From the NCBI GenBank assembly GCA_964498075.1, contig CAZCGA010000138.1, positions 1 to 15,911 on the forward strand: a stretch of 15,911 bases of DNA. The letters run 5' to 3'. The DNA is from CAZCGA01 sp964498075. Lineage in GTDB: Bacteria; Desulfobacterota; Binatia; HRBIN30. Below are positions 6,393 to 13,954 of this stretch, piece after piece. The stretch's first letter is position 1. Every line of letters starts with the position of its first letter. A program made the position numbers and the translations under genes. The notes under the pieces are model-generated. The model saw only the letters and a list, made by a program, of their open reading frames with translations, was not told where the DNA came from and ran no database searches.

Positions 6393-9300
6393 ATGCGGCC
6401 GGCACACCTGGTGATCCTCTCGGCAGTACTCGCTCTGGGCGGCATGGCCGGGTGCGGCGGGGGTGGCGGCAGCTCCGGCTCTGCGCCGGGCGGCAGCCTC
6501 AACTTGCGAGCGCTGTGGCAACAGCCGAGCGGCGGCGGCGCAGCCGCCGCCGCTGACGGCATCTCGCAGGCCGCCGCGCAGACCGGCGGCTTCGGATCGC
6601 CGATCCCCGCCGCCGTGCAAACGGTCCGCGTGCTCTACTATCAGTCCGCGTCGCAGCAATGCTGCATCGCCTTAGATCCGCGCAGCTCGTACTTTGCGAG
6701 CCAAGGGGCCCAACGCCAGCTGGTGCTTGACCAGCTTCCTCCCGGTTCGGCGAGCGTGACCGTCTCCGGCTTCGCCACCGACTTCGCGCCCGCGGATGGC
6801 ATCACGGAGACGTGCGATACCGATCCGGCCGGAGTCGGGACGTCCTGCGACACCTCGCAACCGGCAACACCATCCTTTCAGAGCGCGCCGCAGTCGGTGA
6901 CGATCGAAGCGGGGGCGCAAGGAGATGCCGGCGACATCCTCATTCCCGCGGTCCCGTTCGTCCTCAACCCCAACCCGACGCCGAACGCGTCACTCGTTAG
7001 CCCGGTGCCGATCTCGTTCACGCTGGCCATCGCCAAGGTACAGGGCGTCACGGGCATCAACTGCGCCAGCATCCGCGCGTCCATCACGCCAGGCAGCCCC
7101 AACCTCGCGCTGAGCACCAGCGCGTGCGACGATGCGAACATTGAGGTGCCCTGCAGTCCGAACGGCTCACTCAACCTGACCGGCTGTCAGGCCGCCACCG
7201 GGCGCCAACCCCTAAGTGCGGGAGCTGCAACAATCTCGATCAGCGGTAGCACCTTGCCACCCGCCCCCGAGTCCGTCAGCTTCAGCTATCAGATCACTGT
7301 GGTTCCGGGCGGCATCACGCCCCCACCGGGAACGCCGACGCCGACGCCAACCGAAACGCAGACGGGCGGACCGGTCGGCGGCATCAGCGGCACGGTGGTC
7401 AACTGCCTCACTGGCCAGGCGCTGGCGGACGTCACCGTTACCGCTGAGCAGCCGGGGGTGGTCGCCGGCCAGGTCGTCACCGCCAGCGATGGCAGCTTTA
7501 GTTTCGCGGGACTCGGATTTGGCGACTACACTTTGCGGAGCACGAAAGCCGGCTTCATCGAGTCCACGGCTGCCGTAGCGGTGAGCGCCGGCGATCCGCA
7601 GCCAGTGGTTCGGCTGGCCCTGTGTCCGCCGTCGGGTCTACGCGTCGTGCTCACTTGGGGTAGTGGCCCGCCCGCCCCCGCCGACCTCGACGCGCACCTG
7701 CGCGGCCCGGCCCCGGGAACCCTGGTAGGGAATGCTCCCGTCCAGTTCCATCTCTACTTCGACAACAGTCCGATCTCGTTCTCGGATCAGAGCACGGCCA
7801 CCTTGGATATCGATTCGATCCTCTTTGACGGACCGGAGACCGAGACCGTGAGCCGCTTGGCCACCGGCACTTACCGCTTCTGCGTGCAGGACTTCAGCGA
7901 TCGGCTGCAGCCGGGATCGCCGGGCATCGCCAACTCGCAAGCGCGCGTGCAAGTGTTCATCGGCAACGCTCAGGTCGGCGATTTCCAGGCCCCGAGCGGC
8001 GGCGGCACGGTGTGGGAGGTGTTCGACCTGGACAACACCAACCCGCTCGGAGCACCCGTTGTCGTGCCGGTGAATACGCTGGTTGACGAGGCCAACCGCG
8101 ACCGCGTCTGCCGGCAAGCCACTGATTCGGACGGCGACGGTCTCACTGAGGATCAGGAGCAGATCCTCGGCACCGAGCCCAACAACTTCGACACCAACAA
8201 CAACGGGGTGTCGGATGGCCAGGACGTCATCGACGGCGTCGATCCACGCCTGCCGACGCCGACGCCGTCAGCGACGCCCGAGCTGGGAAACACAGCGACC
8301 CAGACGCCGACGGAGACGCCAACCGAAACCCCCGCCGCCACACCGAGCGAGACGCCCACACTGACCGCGACCGAGACGCCGACGGACACGCCGACCCCGT
8401 CGCCGTCTCCCACGCAAACGTCATCGACCCAACTCGCGTTCGTTGCGAACTTGGATTCGGGCACGGTGACCGTGATCGACGTGTCGACCAACGCCCCGAT
8501 CAACACGATCCAGGGCTTCACGCAGCCCGTCGGCGTCGCCCTTACACCAGACGCGACGTTTCTCTACGTCGTCGATGCCGCAACCGACAGCGTGACGATC
8601 GTCGACACGCGCACCCTGGCCCCCGGTCAGCCGATCGGCGTCGGTACCAATCCCTTCGGTATCGCGATCGGCGCCAATCTGCCGGCGGCCTACGTCGCCA
8701 ACAACGGCTCTGCCGATGTGACGGTCATCGATACGAGGACGGCGACGGTGAGCGCGACCATCCCGGTGGGGGCGGCGCCGCTCGGGGTCGCGATCACGCC
8801 CGACGGGAGCCGGGTCTATATCAGCAACTTCGAGGGCGACTCGGTGTCCGTGATCGACACATCGACGAACACCGTCACCACCACCGTTCCGCTTCAGGCG
8901 GGAAGCGGCCCGGCGTTCCTCGCCGTCACGCCCAACGATTCGTTCGGATCGTTCGTCCTCGTGCCGAACCAGAAGAGCAACACGGTGGCGTTGATCTTGA
9001 CGGAAACGAACGCGGTCAGTCCGACCGCCATCACGGTTGGGCAGGGGCCAACCGGGGTGGCCTTCACTCCCGACGGGACCCGTGCGTACGTCACCAACCG
9101 CGATGACGGGAACGTCTCGGTCATCGACATCGGTGGCAGCGGCGTCAGCACGATTCCCCTCGCGGGCGCGGCGCCGAGCGTGCCCACGTCTGTAGCCGTG
9201 ACGCCGGATGGCAAATCGGTGTACGTGGTCGACGAATCCACCCCCGGCCGGGTCTTCGTCATCGACACCGCAACGAATACGGTCGGGCCCAATCCCATCC

Positions 9301-10955
9301 CGGTGGGCGATCTGCCGCAGGGGTTGGTCATCAAGTCCTTCCCGAGCCTGTCGACGCCCGTGCCTACGGGTACTCCTACCCCTTCGGCGACTCCGTCCCC
9401 GACCAGCGGGCCGCCGCAAGCCGGTGCGATCGTGGTGTTTGAGAACTTGCAGGTCAGTGCCGCCAGCGATCCAACTCTGTCGCTGACCAATGCGTTGCCA
9501 TCATTTTCAATAAGCGCGTATTGCTTCTATGCCGACACCACACAGCCGGCGTGCAAAACCCTCGGCTTCAACGTGCAATTGAATCCGGGCGCCTCGATGC
9601 AGTGGCAGGCGAGCACGGGTGCTGGTTCTGTGCCGGGAACGGGAATTCCGTTCAGCGGAGAGTTGGTGTGCGTCGAGGTGGACTTCGCTGGACCGGTCGA
9701 CAGGATGGATCTCACCGGTAGTCTGCAGATCAACCCGCAGCCTGCCGTGCCCGCCATCACCGTCGGCGCGTTGCCCGGCGCGGTTGATCAAGATGACGTC
9801 CTGATGCTGAACGGAACCGAGTACGAGGCGTGTCCGGCTGGGATCCCAGCAAGTCGGATCGAGGGCTGCTGGAGTCAGTCGCAATTCACTTTCCTCTGCT
9901 CGATCCCGACTCCGGCGCCGACGTCCACGCCAACTCCTACGCTGGCAGGTATGCCGACACCAACACCCACCCCGGCGCCGGTAAGCGGCGCTGGCAACGC
10001 CAGTGCTTACGCCCCGGGCTCGCTCCTCGTCTACCCGTACGTGACGATTGATTCGGTCAATGGAGTCGATACCGTCGTGCAACTGAGCAACACGTCCGCT
10101 AGCCCGGTGTCGGTGCACTGCTTCTACGAAAACACGACAGCGCACTGCAGCAATCAGCCGAGCACAGCGTGTACGAACGCCGCGAGCTGCCCGGCCGGCG
10201 GTACCTGCACACCGGGTTGGTCCGAGCAGGACTTCATTCTGGGTCTGGCGGGTATGCAACCAACGAGCTGGAGAGTCAGTCAAGGGCTCATGTCGGGATC
10301 GCTCTCTGTTCCCCCCGCGGCGGAGGATCCGTTCGTCGGCGTCCTGCGCTGTGTTGTCGTAGATAACTTGAATGCCCCGATCGGAAACAACGCCATCAAG
10401 GGTGAGGCAACGATCGAAACGTTCTTGCCGGGGTCGCGCCTGGACGTCGCCAAGTACAATGCGCTCGCGCTACCAGCGCTCACCACCGGGAATGGCGACC
10501 AGACCCTGATCCTTGGAGGCCAGTCCGGTGAATATGCAAGTTGTCCGCAAACCGTGATCCTGAACGGGTTCTTTGACGGCGCCGCCGACCCGGTCCTCCA
10601 AGGAAGCAGCATCACGACGACATTGGCGCTGGTGCCCTGCGGTGTGAACTACTCCACACCGCAGCCGTCAACCGTCACGCTGAAATACCAAGTCTTCAAC
10701 GAGTTCGAACAGGCGTTCACAGCAGGCAATGGCGCGTTTGTAGCCCAGCAGCTGAGCTCGTTGGCGGATATCAGTCGTATCTTCAGCGCCAGTGTGGCGG
10801 GGACGCTGACGGGCCAAGCGCAGATCGTCGGCGTGGAAGGAGGCGTGCTGGGCGTCGCCATCGAAGCGCACAGCGGCGCGGTGTCGTCCTCCGCAGGGTT
10901 GAACGCGTACGGACAAGGTTTGCGCGCGGGATCGGACACGGTCGTTCTTCCATGA
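6393..10955 (+). CDS. Multidomain lipoprotein: CarboxypepD-reg, YfaP-like, Ca-binding, YVTN propeller, two shared modules
   Basis: A 1520-residue putative surface lipoprotein. Residues 1-20 are a lipoprotein signal (LALGGMAG^Cys21), then a Gly/Ser tether. In order: an unassigned region (34-305); a Thr/Pro linker; a carboxypeptidase-regulatory-like beta-sandwich (329-410; ISGTVVN, TASDGSFSFAGL, GDYTLR); a YfaP/DUF2135-like domain (414-565; LRVVLTWG, DLDAHLRGP); a thrombospondin-3/EF-hand-like calcium motif (578-617; DSDGDGLTEDQE, DTNNNGVSDGQD); a Thr/Pro linker; a seven-bladed YVTN propeller (680-982; e.g. VYISNFEGDSVSVIDTSTN); a linker; a short copy of an unassigned module (1010-1170); a linker; and a full copy of that module (1205-1520). 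The module recurs in the next protein. No catalytic motif is evident; the make-up suggests binding or structural display. The ATG at 6393 is chosen because the lipoprotein signal follows at once. First gene of the plus-strand operon. Confidence 0.88.
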   Translation: MRPAHLVILSAVLALGGMAGCGGGGGSSGSAPGGSLNLRALWQQPSGGGAAAAADGISQAAAQTGGFGSPIPAAVQTVRVLYYQSASQQCCIALDPRSSYFASQGAQRQLVLDQLPPGSASVTVSGFATDFAPADGITETCDTDPAGVGTSCDTSQPATPSFQSAPQSVTIEAGAQGDAGDILIPAVPFVLNPNPTPNASLVSPVPISFTLAIAKVQGVTGINCASIRASITPGSPNLALSTSACDDANIEVPCSPNGSLNLTGCQAATGRQPLSAGAATISISGSTLPPAPESVSFSYQITVVPGGITPPPGTPTPTPTETQTGGPVGGISGTVVNCLTGQALADVTVTAEQPGVVAGQVVTASDGSFSFAGLGFGDYTLRSTKAGFIESTAAVAVSAGDPQPVVRLALCPPSGLRVVLTWGSGPPAPADLDAHLRGPAPGTLVGNAPVQFHLYFDNSPISFSDQSTATLDIDSILFDGPETETVSRLATGTYRFCVQDFSDRLQPGSPGIANSQARVQVFIGNAQVGDFQAPSGGGTVWEVFDLDNTNPLGAPVVVPVNTLVDEANRDRVCRQATDSDGDGLTEDQEQILGTEPNNFDTNNNGVSDGQDVIDGVDPRLPTPTPSATPELGNTATQTPTETPTETPAATPSETPTLTATETPTDTPTPSPSPTQTSSTQLAFVANLDSGTVTVIDVSTNAPINTIQGFTQPVGVALTPDATFLYVVDAATDSVTIVDTRTLAPGQPIGVGTNPFGIAIGANLPAAYVANNGSADVTVIDTRTATVSATIPVGAAPLGVAITPDGSRVYISNFEGDSVSVIDTSTNTVTTTVPLQAGSGPAFLAVTPNDSFGSFVLVPNQKSNTVALILTETNAVSPTAITVGQGPTGVAFTPDGTRAYVTNRDDGNVSVIDIGGSGVSTIPLAGAAPSVPTSVAVTPDGKSVYVVDESTPGRVFVIDTATNTVGPNPIPVGDLPQGLVIKSFPSLSTPVPTGTPTPSATPSPTSGPPQAGAIVVFENLQVSAASDPTLSLTNALPSFSISAYCFYADTTQPACKTLGFNVQLNPGASMQWQASTGAGSVPGTGIPFSGELVCVEVDFAGPVDRMDLTGSLQINPQPAVPAITVGALPGAVDQDDVLMLNGTEYEACPAGIPASRIEGCWSQSQFTFLCSIPTPAPTSTPTPTLAGMPTPTPTPAPVSGAGNASAYAPGSLLVYPYVTIDSVNGVDTVVQLSNTSASPVSVHCFYENTTAHCSNQPSTACTNAASCPAGGTCTPGWSEQDFILGLAGMQPTSWRVSQGLMSGSLSVPPAAEDPFVGVLRCVVVDNLNAPIGNNAIKGEATIETFLPGSRLDVAKYNALALPALTTGNGDQTLILGGQSGEYASCPQTVILNGFFDGAADPVLQGSSITTTLALVPCGVNYSTPQPSTVTLKYQVFNEFEQAFTAGNGAFVAQQLSSLADISRIFSASVAGTLTGQAQIVGVEGGVLGVAIEAHSGAVSSSAGLNAYGQGLRAGSDTVVLP
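7326..7367 (+). repeat. Thr/Pro linker 1
   Basis: Low-complexity codons give PGTPTPTPTETQTG (residues about 312-325). The stretch separates the unassigned N-terminal region from the carboxypeptidase-regulatory-like domain. It is the shortest of four such linkers in the lipoprotein. Confidence 0.75.
8250..8423 (+). repeat. Thr/Pro linker 2 (longest)
   Basis: About 58 residues of Thr, Pro, Ser and Glu, with 'ETPT' and 'TPTP' units encoded by imperfect ACGCCGAC-type repeats. They join the calcium-binding motif to the YVTN propeller. It is likely extended and possibly O-glycosylated. The simple-sequence DNA makes length change by slippage likely. Confidence 0.8.
8430..9338 (+). other. Seven-bladed YVTN beta-propeller domain
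   Basis: Seven repeats of about 42 residues, each with a strand pair like 'VYISN..GDSVSVIDTSTNTV' and a 'P.GVA.TPDG' turn, begin near residues 681, 723, 765, 807, 853, 897 and 942 of the lipoprotein. Such propellers are common in surface-layer and envelope proteins and usually bind partners rather than catalyse. The fifth blade is the most divergent (FVLVPNQKSNTVALILTETN). Confidence 0.85.
9339..9413 (+). repeat. Thr/Pro linker 3
   Basis: Residues about 983-1007 are Pro, Thr and Ser rich (LSTPVPTGTPTPSATPSP). They connect the propeller to the first, shorter copy of the shared module. Confidence 0.75.
9420..9902 (+). other. Shared module, copy 1 (short form)
   Basis: Residues 1010-1170 of the lipoprotein contain, in order, AYCFYADTT, a spacer with Trp, ELVCVEVD, TGSLQI and EYEACP. 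The same landmarks occur in copies 2 and 3 (CFY, C.EVD, GEAT, EYA.CP). The C-terminal half seen in the longer copies, from 'TTTL.LVPC' onward, is missing or reduced to FTFLCSIP. I do not recognise a known family. Confidence 0.7.
9906..9983 (+). repeat. Thr/Pro linker 4
   Basis: Residues about 1172-1197 (PTPAPTSTPTPTLAGMPTPT and on) join the short and full copies of the shared module. The linker-module-linker-module layout suggests the module was added by duplication. Confidence 0.75.
10005..10952 (+). other. Shared module, copy 2 (full length)
   Basis: Residues 1205-1520 make up the C-terminus of the lipoprotein. Landmarks: YPYVTIDSVNGVDTVVQLSN, HCFYENTT, a Cys-rich insert (STACTNAASCPAGGTC), LRCVVVDN, IKGEATIE, DVAKYNAL, GEYASCPQ, TTTLALVPC, YQVFNEFEQ, and a final GLRAGSDTVVLP. 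The same order, including the ending DT(V/I)VLP, appears in residues 47-373 of the next protein. The even Cys spacing suggests disulphides in an oxidising compartment. Confidence 0.82.
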
Positions 10956-10974
10956 CATGGCCGCGTGAGGGTGC

Positions 10975-13083
10975 ATGACCGAACTTCGAGCTTCCCGCTT
11001 CGTCGCGCGCGCGAGCACCGGGCCGTCGGCTTGCCGACGCGCAGTGCGCCGTACGCTCTGCACGCTCGCGGTGCTCGGTACGCTGGCGAGCTGGGCGGCC
11101 GCGAGCGTGGCGACCGATCAGCCGGCTTCGATCCTCATTTTCCCAGAGATCGTGGCGGAAACGGGGCGCGACACCATCATTCAAATCACCAACACCCGCA
11201 ACAACCTGAGGTATGCGCGCTGCTTCTATGTCAGCGCGTCGGGTTCCTGTGCATCGAACGCGGCGTCGTGCACCACGAATGCCGAGTGTCCTTTAGGCGA
11301 CGTGTGCACCCGGACCCAGACGCAGACCGAGTTCGACATTGCGCTCACAAAGCAACAGCCAACCTTCTGGGTGGCGTCGCAGGGTCGGCTGCCGAGCAAT
11401 GCCCCACCGGGGCTGAACAATCTCGTGCCGCCGGTGACGCCGCCGTTTCGCGGGGCGCTGATGTGCGTCGAAGTCGATTCGGCCGCAGCGCCCGTCGCTG
11501 GAAATGCCTTCATCGGCGAGGCCACGCTTGTCGACAGTGCCAGCGGCGATATCGCGAAATATCACGCCGTTGGACTCGAGGGCTTCGATAACAACATGGA
11601 TGACACGCTGTGTGTGGGCGGTAGCGGTGGGACGAATGCCTGTCCGTTCGGCGAGTACGCGGCATGTCCGCAGAGCTGGGCCTTGGATCACCTGGCGGCC
11701 GGCGCGCAAGACAGCATCATTGGAGCTGGTTCCGCCGTGAATACGACCCTGAGCATCGTTCCGTGCACAATCGATCTCACCAGTCAGACGCCGCAAGCCG
11801 TAAACATCTCATTCGCCATAACCAACGAGCTCGCCGCATTTTTCTCCGCATCCACGAGCATCAGCGGCCCAAGCGACATTCAGCTGGCGTCAATCCCCGC
11901 CTTCACACGCAATGTTCTGGGAACGGACTATGCGCAAACACAGATTGCCTCTGTCGCTGGTCAGGTGAGTGGCATCGTGACGCTGGCGCAGGAGTTCCAT
12001 TCTTCCGGCGGGCCGGGATCGCTGACGGCGTCAGCGGCGCTCAACCCACATTCGCAAGGTAGCCGCGCGGAGCCGGATACCATCGTCCTCCCCGCCAGTA
12101 ACAACGGCAGAGATCTCCCTCCCCCGGCAGGAGCAGCGGTGTTTCGAACGTCCGGGAGTCCGCAGGCGATCACCAGCGGCCCCGATGGGAATCTCTGGTT
12201 CACGGAGATACTCGCCCCAGCGATCTGCAACCTCGGTTCCTCAACCTGCACCGGCACCACAATCCCGTGCGCAATTGATGAGGACTGCTCCAAGGATCAA
12301 ATAGGACGGATCACTCCCGCCGGAGTCATCCAGGAATTCGACACGGTGAACCCAATCGCTGGACCACACGCGATCACCACGGGTCCTGACGGCAACCTGT
12401 GGTTCACCGAGACCAACGCCGCCAGGCTGGGGCGGATCAGCACGGATGGTACCGTACAGGTCGAATTTCCGATCAGCAACGGCGCCAACGACATCACGAG
12501 CGGACCAGATGGAAATCTCTGGTTCACCGAGTTTGGTGCGGCGAATCTCATCGGTGTGATCGGCAGCATCGCGCCTGATGGCACAGGCCTGCGCGAGTTC
12601 CCACTCGCTACGCCAAACCAACAACCCCTCAGCATCACCCGCGGAGCGGACGGCAACCTGTGGTTCACGGAGCAGGGCGACGCCGGGCCGAGAATCGGCC
12701 GGATCACCACCGACGGATCATCAATCATGGAATTCGACGTCGCGAGCGGCCTCAGCAACATCACCCCCGGGCCGGACGGCAATCTCTGGTTTGTCGAGGC
12801 GGCGGTCAGCCAGATTGCGCGGATCACGCCCGCGGGTGTATTCGGCGCTCTCACCGAGTTCCCCGTTCCTGGCGGCCTCGGTCCCGGGACAACGCCCAGC
12901 ATTGCCCCGGTTGGCGATGGAAACCTTTGGTTCACGCGCGGATTCGTTTGCGAGCTGAGCCGAGTCACTCCATCGGGAGTCGTCACCGTATTTCTCAACC
13001 TGTGTGGCGGCGCCCTCACGGGCGGACCTGACAACAACGTGTGGCTCCTTCGCCTGCGTGAGATTGTGCGGTTCTCCCCATGA
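10975..13083 (+). CDS. Secreted protein: shared module plus Vgb-like seven-bladed propeller
   Basis: A 702-residue protein whose gene starts 19 bp after the lipoprotein stop, with GAGGGTG just before the ATG. A signal peptide ends near residue 46 (RRAVRRTLCTLAVLGTLASWAAASVA^TDQP); no lipobox is seen. Residues 47-373 are a full copy of the module found at the C-terminus of the lipoprotein (CFYVSAS, MCVEVD, FIGEATLVD, DIAKYHAVG, GEYAACP, PDTIVLP). Residues about 390-702 are seven propeller repeats of the streptogramin-lyase (Vgb) type, each with a (G)PDGNLWFTE-like strand, at about 399, 467, 507, 554, 596, 643 and 681. The last is degenerate (GGPDNNVWLLR). A Cys-rich insert splits the first blade. 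The Vgb fold is widespread in non-enzyme proteins, so I do not infer antibiotic lyase activity. Its stop overlaps, as ATGA, the start of a truncated TPR gene. Confidence 0.88.
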   Translation: MTELRASRFVARASTGPSACRRAVRRTLCTLAVLGTLASWAAASVATDQPASILIFPEIVAETGRDTIIQITNTRNNLRYARCFYVSASGSCASNAASCTTNAECPLGDVCTRTQTQTEFDIALTKQQPTFWVASQGRLPSNAPPGLNNLVPPVTPPFRGALMCVEVDSAAAPVAGNAFIGEATLVDSASGDIAKYHAVGLEGFDNNMDDTLCVGGSGGTNACPFGEYAACPQSWALDHLAAGAQDSIIGAGSAVNTTLSIVPCTIDLTSQTPQAVNISFAITNELAAFFSASTSISGPSDIQLASIPAFTRNVLGTDYAQTQIASVAGQVSGIVTLAQEFHSSGGPGSLTASAALNPHSQGSRAEPDTIVLPASNNGRDLPPPAGAAVFRTSGSPQAITSGPDGNLWFTEILAPAICNLGSSTCTGTTIPCAIDEDCSKDQIGRITPAGVIQEFDTVNPIAGPHAITTGPDGNLWFTETNAARLGRISTDGTVQVEFPISNGANDITSGPDGNLWFTEFGAANLIGVIGSIAPDGTGLREFPLATPNQQPLSITRGADGNLWFTEQGDAGPRIGRITTDGSSIMEFDVASGLSNITPGPDGNLWFVEAAVSQIARITPAGVFGALTEFPVPGGLGPGTTPSIAPVGDGNLWFTRGFVCELSRVTPSGVVTVFLNLCGGALTGGPDNNVWLLRLREIVRFSP
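11113..12093 (+). other. Shared module, copy 3 (full length, N-terminal)
   Basis: Residues 47-373 of the secreted protein. It matches copy 2 along its whole length, both in landmark motifs and in the placing of a Cys-rich insert straight after the CFY strand (SGSCASNAASCTTNAECP). Here the module sits before the propeller; in the lipoprotein it sits after one. Confidence 0.82.
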
Positions 13084-13191
13084 AACGCTCGGCTTTGGTG
13101 ATGCTCGTTGCCAGCTTGCTGGCGGCCGCCGCAACCCTCGCCTCCGAGCAGTCCGAGCGGCTCTACTCGCGCGGCCTCGTCGACTTCCACG
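13080..13191 (+). pseudogene. 5' remnant of a TPR/outer-membrane-barrel gene
   Basis: ATG 13080 overlaps the TGA of the preceding gene (ATGA), typical of translational coupling. Its 37 intact codons give a good signal peptide (MKRSALVMLVASLLAAAATLA^SEQSERL) and the first half of a TPR helix (YSRGLVDFH). After that the protein becomes Arg-rich nonsense running antisense-like through the transposon to a stop at 13956-13958. Codons for FASEQ-like to DFH are repeated almost exactly at 14103-14156 in the intact downstream gene, where they lead into a proper TPR (VQRYADALKLF). This is therefore the decapitated start of the same gene or of a close paralogue. If still translated it would give a useless exported fusion of up to 292 residues. 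Confidence 0.75.
13138..13191 (+). repeat. 54-bp direct repeat, left copy
   Basis: Bases 13138-13191 match 14103-14156 with one difference (G at 13160, C at 14125). The two copies are 965 bp apart and flank the transposon. They code the signal-peptide cleavage site and the start of the first TPR helix. At 54 bp this is far longer than a target-site duplication, and IS200-type elements normally make none, so duplication or recombination is more likely. Confidence 0.9.
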
Positions 13192-13222
13192 CCCGACGTT
13201 CCCGGCGGCGACGTGTGAATCG

Positions 13223-13323
13223 GATCTTACGCCGAAGGCGTTGCGCAACACAGCCCAGGGTTGCCGCGCAGCGGCTACCCTGGGAAGCGAGGTCAGGATC
13301 TCTTCTACCCCGAAGGGGTTGTG
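13223..13323 (+). repeat. Left inverted repeat of the RAYT element
   Basis: Contains hairpins at about 13229-13241 (ACGCC-GAA-GGCGT), 13254-13284 (CCCAGGGT to ACCCTGGG) and about 13308-13320 (ACCCC-GAA-GGGGT). It pairs as an inverted repeat with 13826-13926. The third hairpin differs in sequence from its partner arm but keeps its pairing. Confidence 0.8.
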
Positions 13324-13359
13324 CCGGACGCCCGTCTAGCGCTGTGATGACACTGGACC

Positions 13360-13815
13360 ATGGCGCAGTCCCTCTCGAATCTTCTGGTGCACATCATCTT
13401 CTCCACCAAAGAACGGCGACCGTTGCTTGCCGACGCGCATCAGCGAGCTGCGCTACACCGCTACTTGGGAGCCGTCTCCGGGCAACTGGATTGTCCCGTG
13501 ATCTGCGTTGGCGGTGTCGCGGATCACGTGCACATTCTGGCGCGGCAGGCGCGTACCATCACGGTGGCCGAGTGGGTCAAGGAGCTCAAGCGGGTCTCGT
13601 CGCAATGGGCGAAGACGCAGGACGCAGCGTTGCGGCACTTCCAGTGGCAGGCTGGATACGGGGCATTTTCAGTGAGTCAGTCCCTGAGCCAGAAGGTGCA
13701 GCGCTACATCGAGCGGCAAGAGCAACATCATCAGACGTTCGATTTCCAGACGGAGCTCCGCACGCTGCTGGAGGCGCATGGCGTGGCCTACGACGAGCGG
13801 TACGTGTGGGATTGA
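13360..13815 (+). CDS. Y1 (HUH) transposase, IS200/RAYT type
   Basis: A 151-residue protein of normal length for the Y1_Tnp (PF01797) family. It nicks and joins single-stranded DNA through a phosphotyrosine link. Landmarks: N-terminal LVHIIFSTKERRPLL; the metal-binding HUH motif as DHVHIL (His56, His58); a WVKELKR helix; GYGAFSVSQS; and the candidate catalytic Tyr116 in VQRYIERQEQHH. It ends in the family-typical YDERYVWD. All key residues are present and the frame is intact, so it could be active. The ribosome site before ATG 13360 is poor, as is common for IS200-type genes, which are kept at low expression. It lies alone between inverted repeats with no TnpB or cargo gene. I call it RAYT-like because of the flanking palindromes. 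Confidence 0.92.
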   Translation: MAQSLSNLLVHIIFSTKERRPLLADAHQRAALHRYLGAVSGQLDCPVICVGGVADHVHILARQARTITVAEWVKELKRVSSQWAKTQDAALRHFQWQAGYGAFSVSQSLSQKVQRYIERQEQHHQTFDFQTELRTLLEAHGVAYDERYVWD

Positions 13816-13825
13816 GGCGAAGGGA

Positions 13826-13926
13826 CACAACCCTTTCAGGGTTGAAACGGTTCGAACTACCGACCCAGGGCAGCCGCTGCGCGGCAACCCTGGGCTGTGC
13901 TGCAGAACGCCTTCGGCGTACAGATC
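13826..13926 (-). repeat. Right inverted repeat of the RAYT element
   Basis: Reverse complement of the left arm with scattered changes. Its hairpins are AACCCT-TTC-AGGGTT (about 13829-13843), CCCAGGG 13864-13870 with CCCTGGG 13888-13894, and AACGCC-TTC-GGCGT (about 13908-13920). It begins 11 bp after the transposase stop and ends 28 bp before the chosen start of the TPR-barrel gene. Confidence 0.8.
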
Positions 13927-13954
13927 AAACCATCGCGACGCGGGGGGCGACGCC

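Larger units (their letters stand above)
13223..13926. mobile_element. IS200-like (RAYT) element bounded by ~100-bp inverted repeats
   Basis: A 0.7-kb unit has one Y1 transposase gene between long imperfect inverted repeats. The left repeat (about 13223-13323) and right repeat (about 13826-13926) match best over the outer 60 bases. Each arm holds the same three hairpins: ACGCC/GGCGT with a GAA loop, a larger CCCAGGG...CCCTGGG stem with inner CCGC/GCGG, and a short ACCCC/GGGGT (left) or AACCCT/AGGGTT (right) stem. Hairpin ends suit single-strand recognition by an HUH transposase, and the layout matches REP palindromes flanking a RAYT gene. It lies between a truncated gene start and the intact TPR-barrel gene. 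Confidence 0.82.

Noticed and set aside
12142..13080. Streptogramin (virginiamycin B) lyase resistance gene
   Set aside because: The repeats match the Vgb fold, but the protein is secreted, has an extra N-terminal module and a Cys-rich blade insert, and I cannot locate the lyase catalytic residues. The fold is common in non-enzymes.
13778..13954. Upstream extension of the TPR-barrel gene to 13778
   Set aside because: It overlaps the end of the transposase gene and the right inverted repeat, and would place an unrelated leader before the signal peptide.
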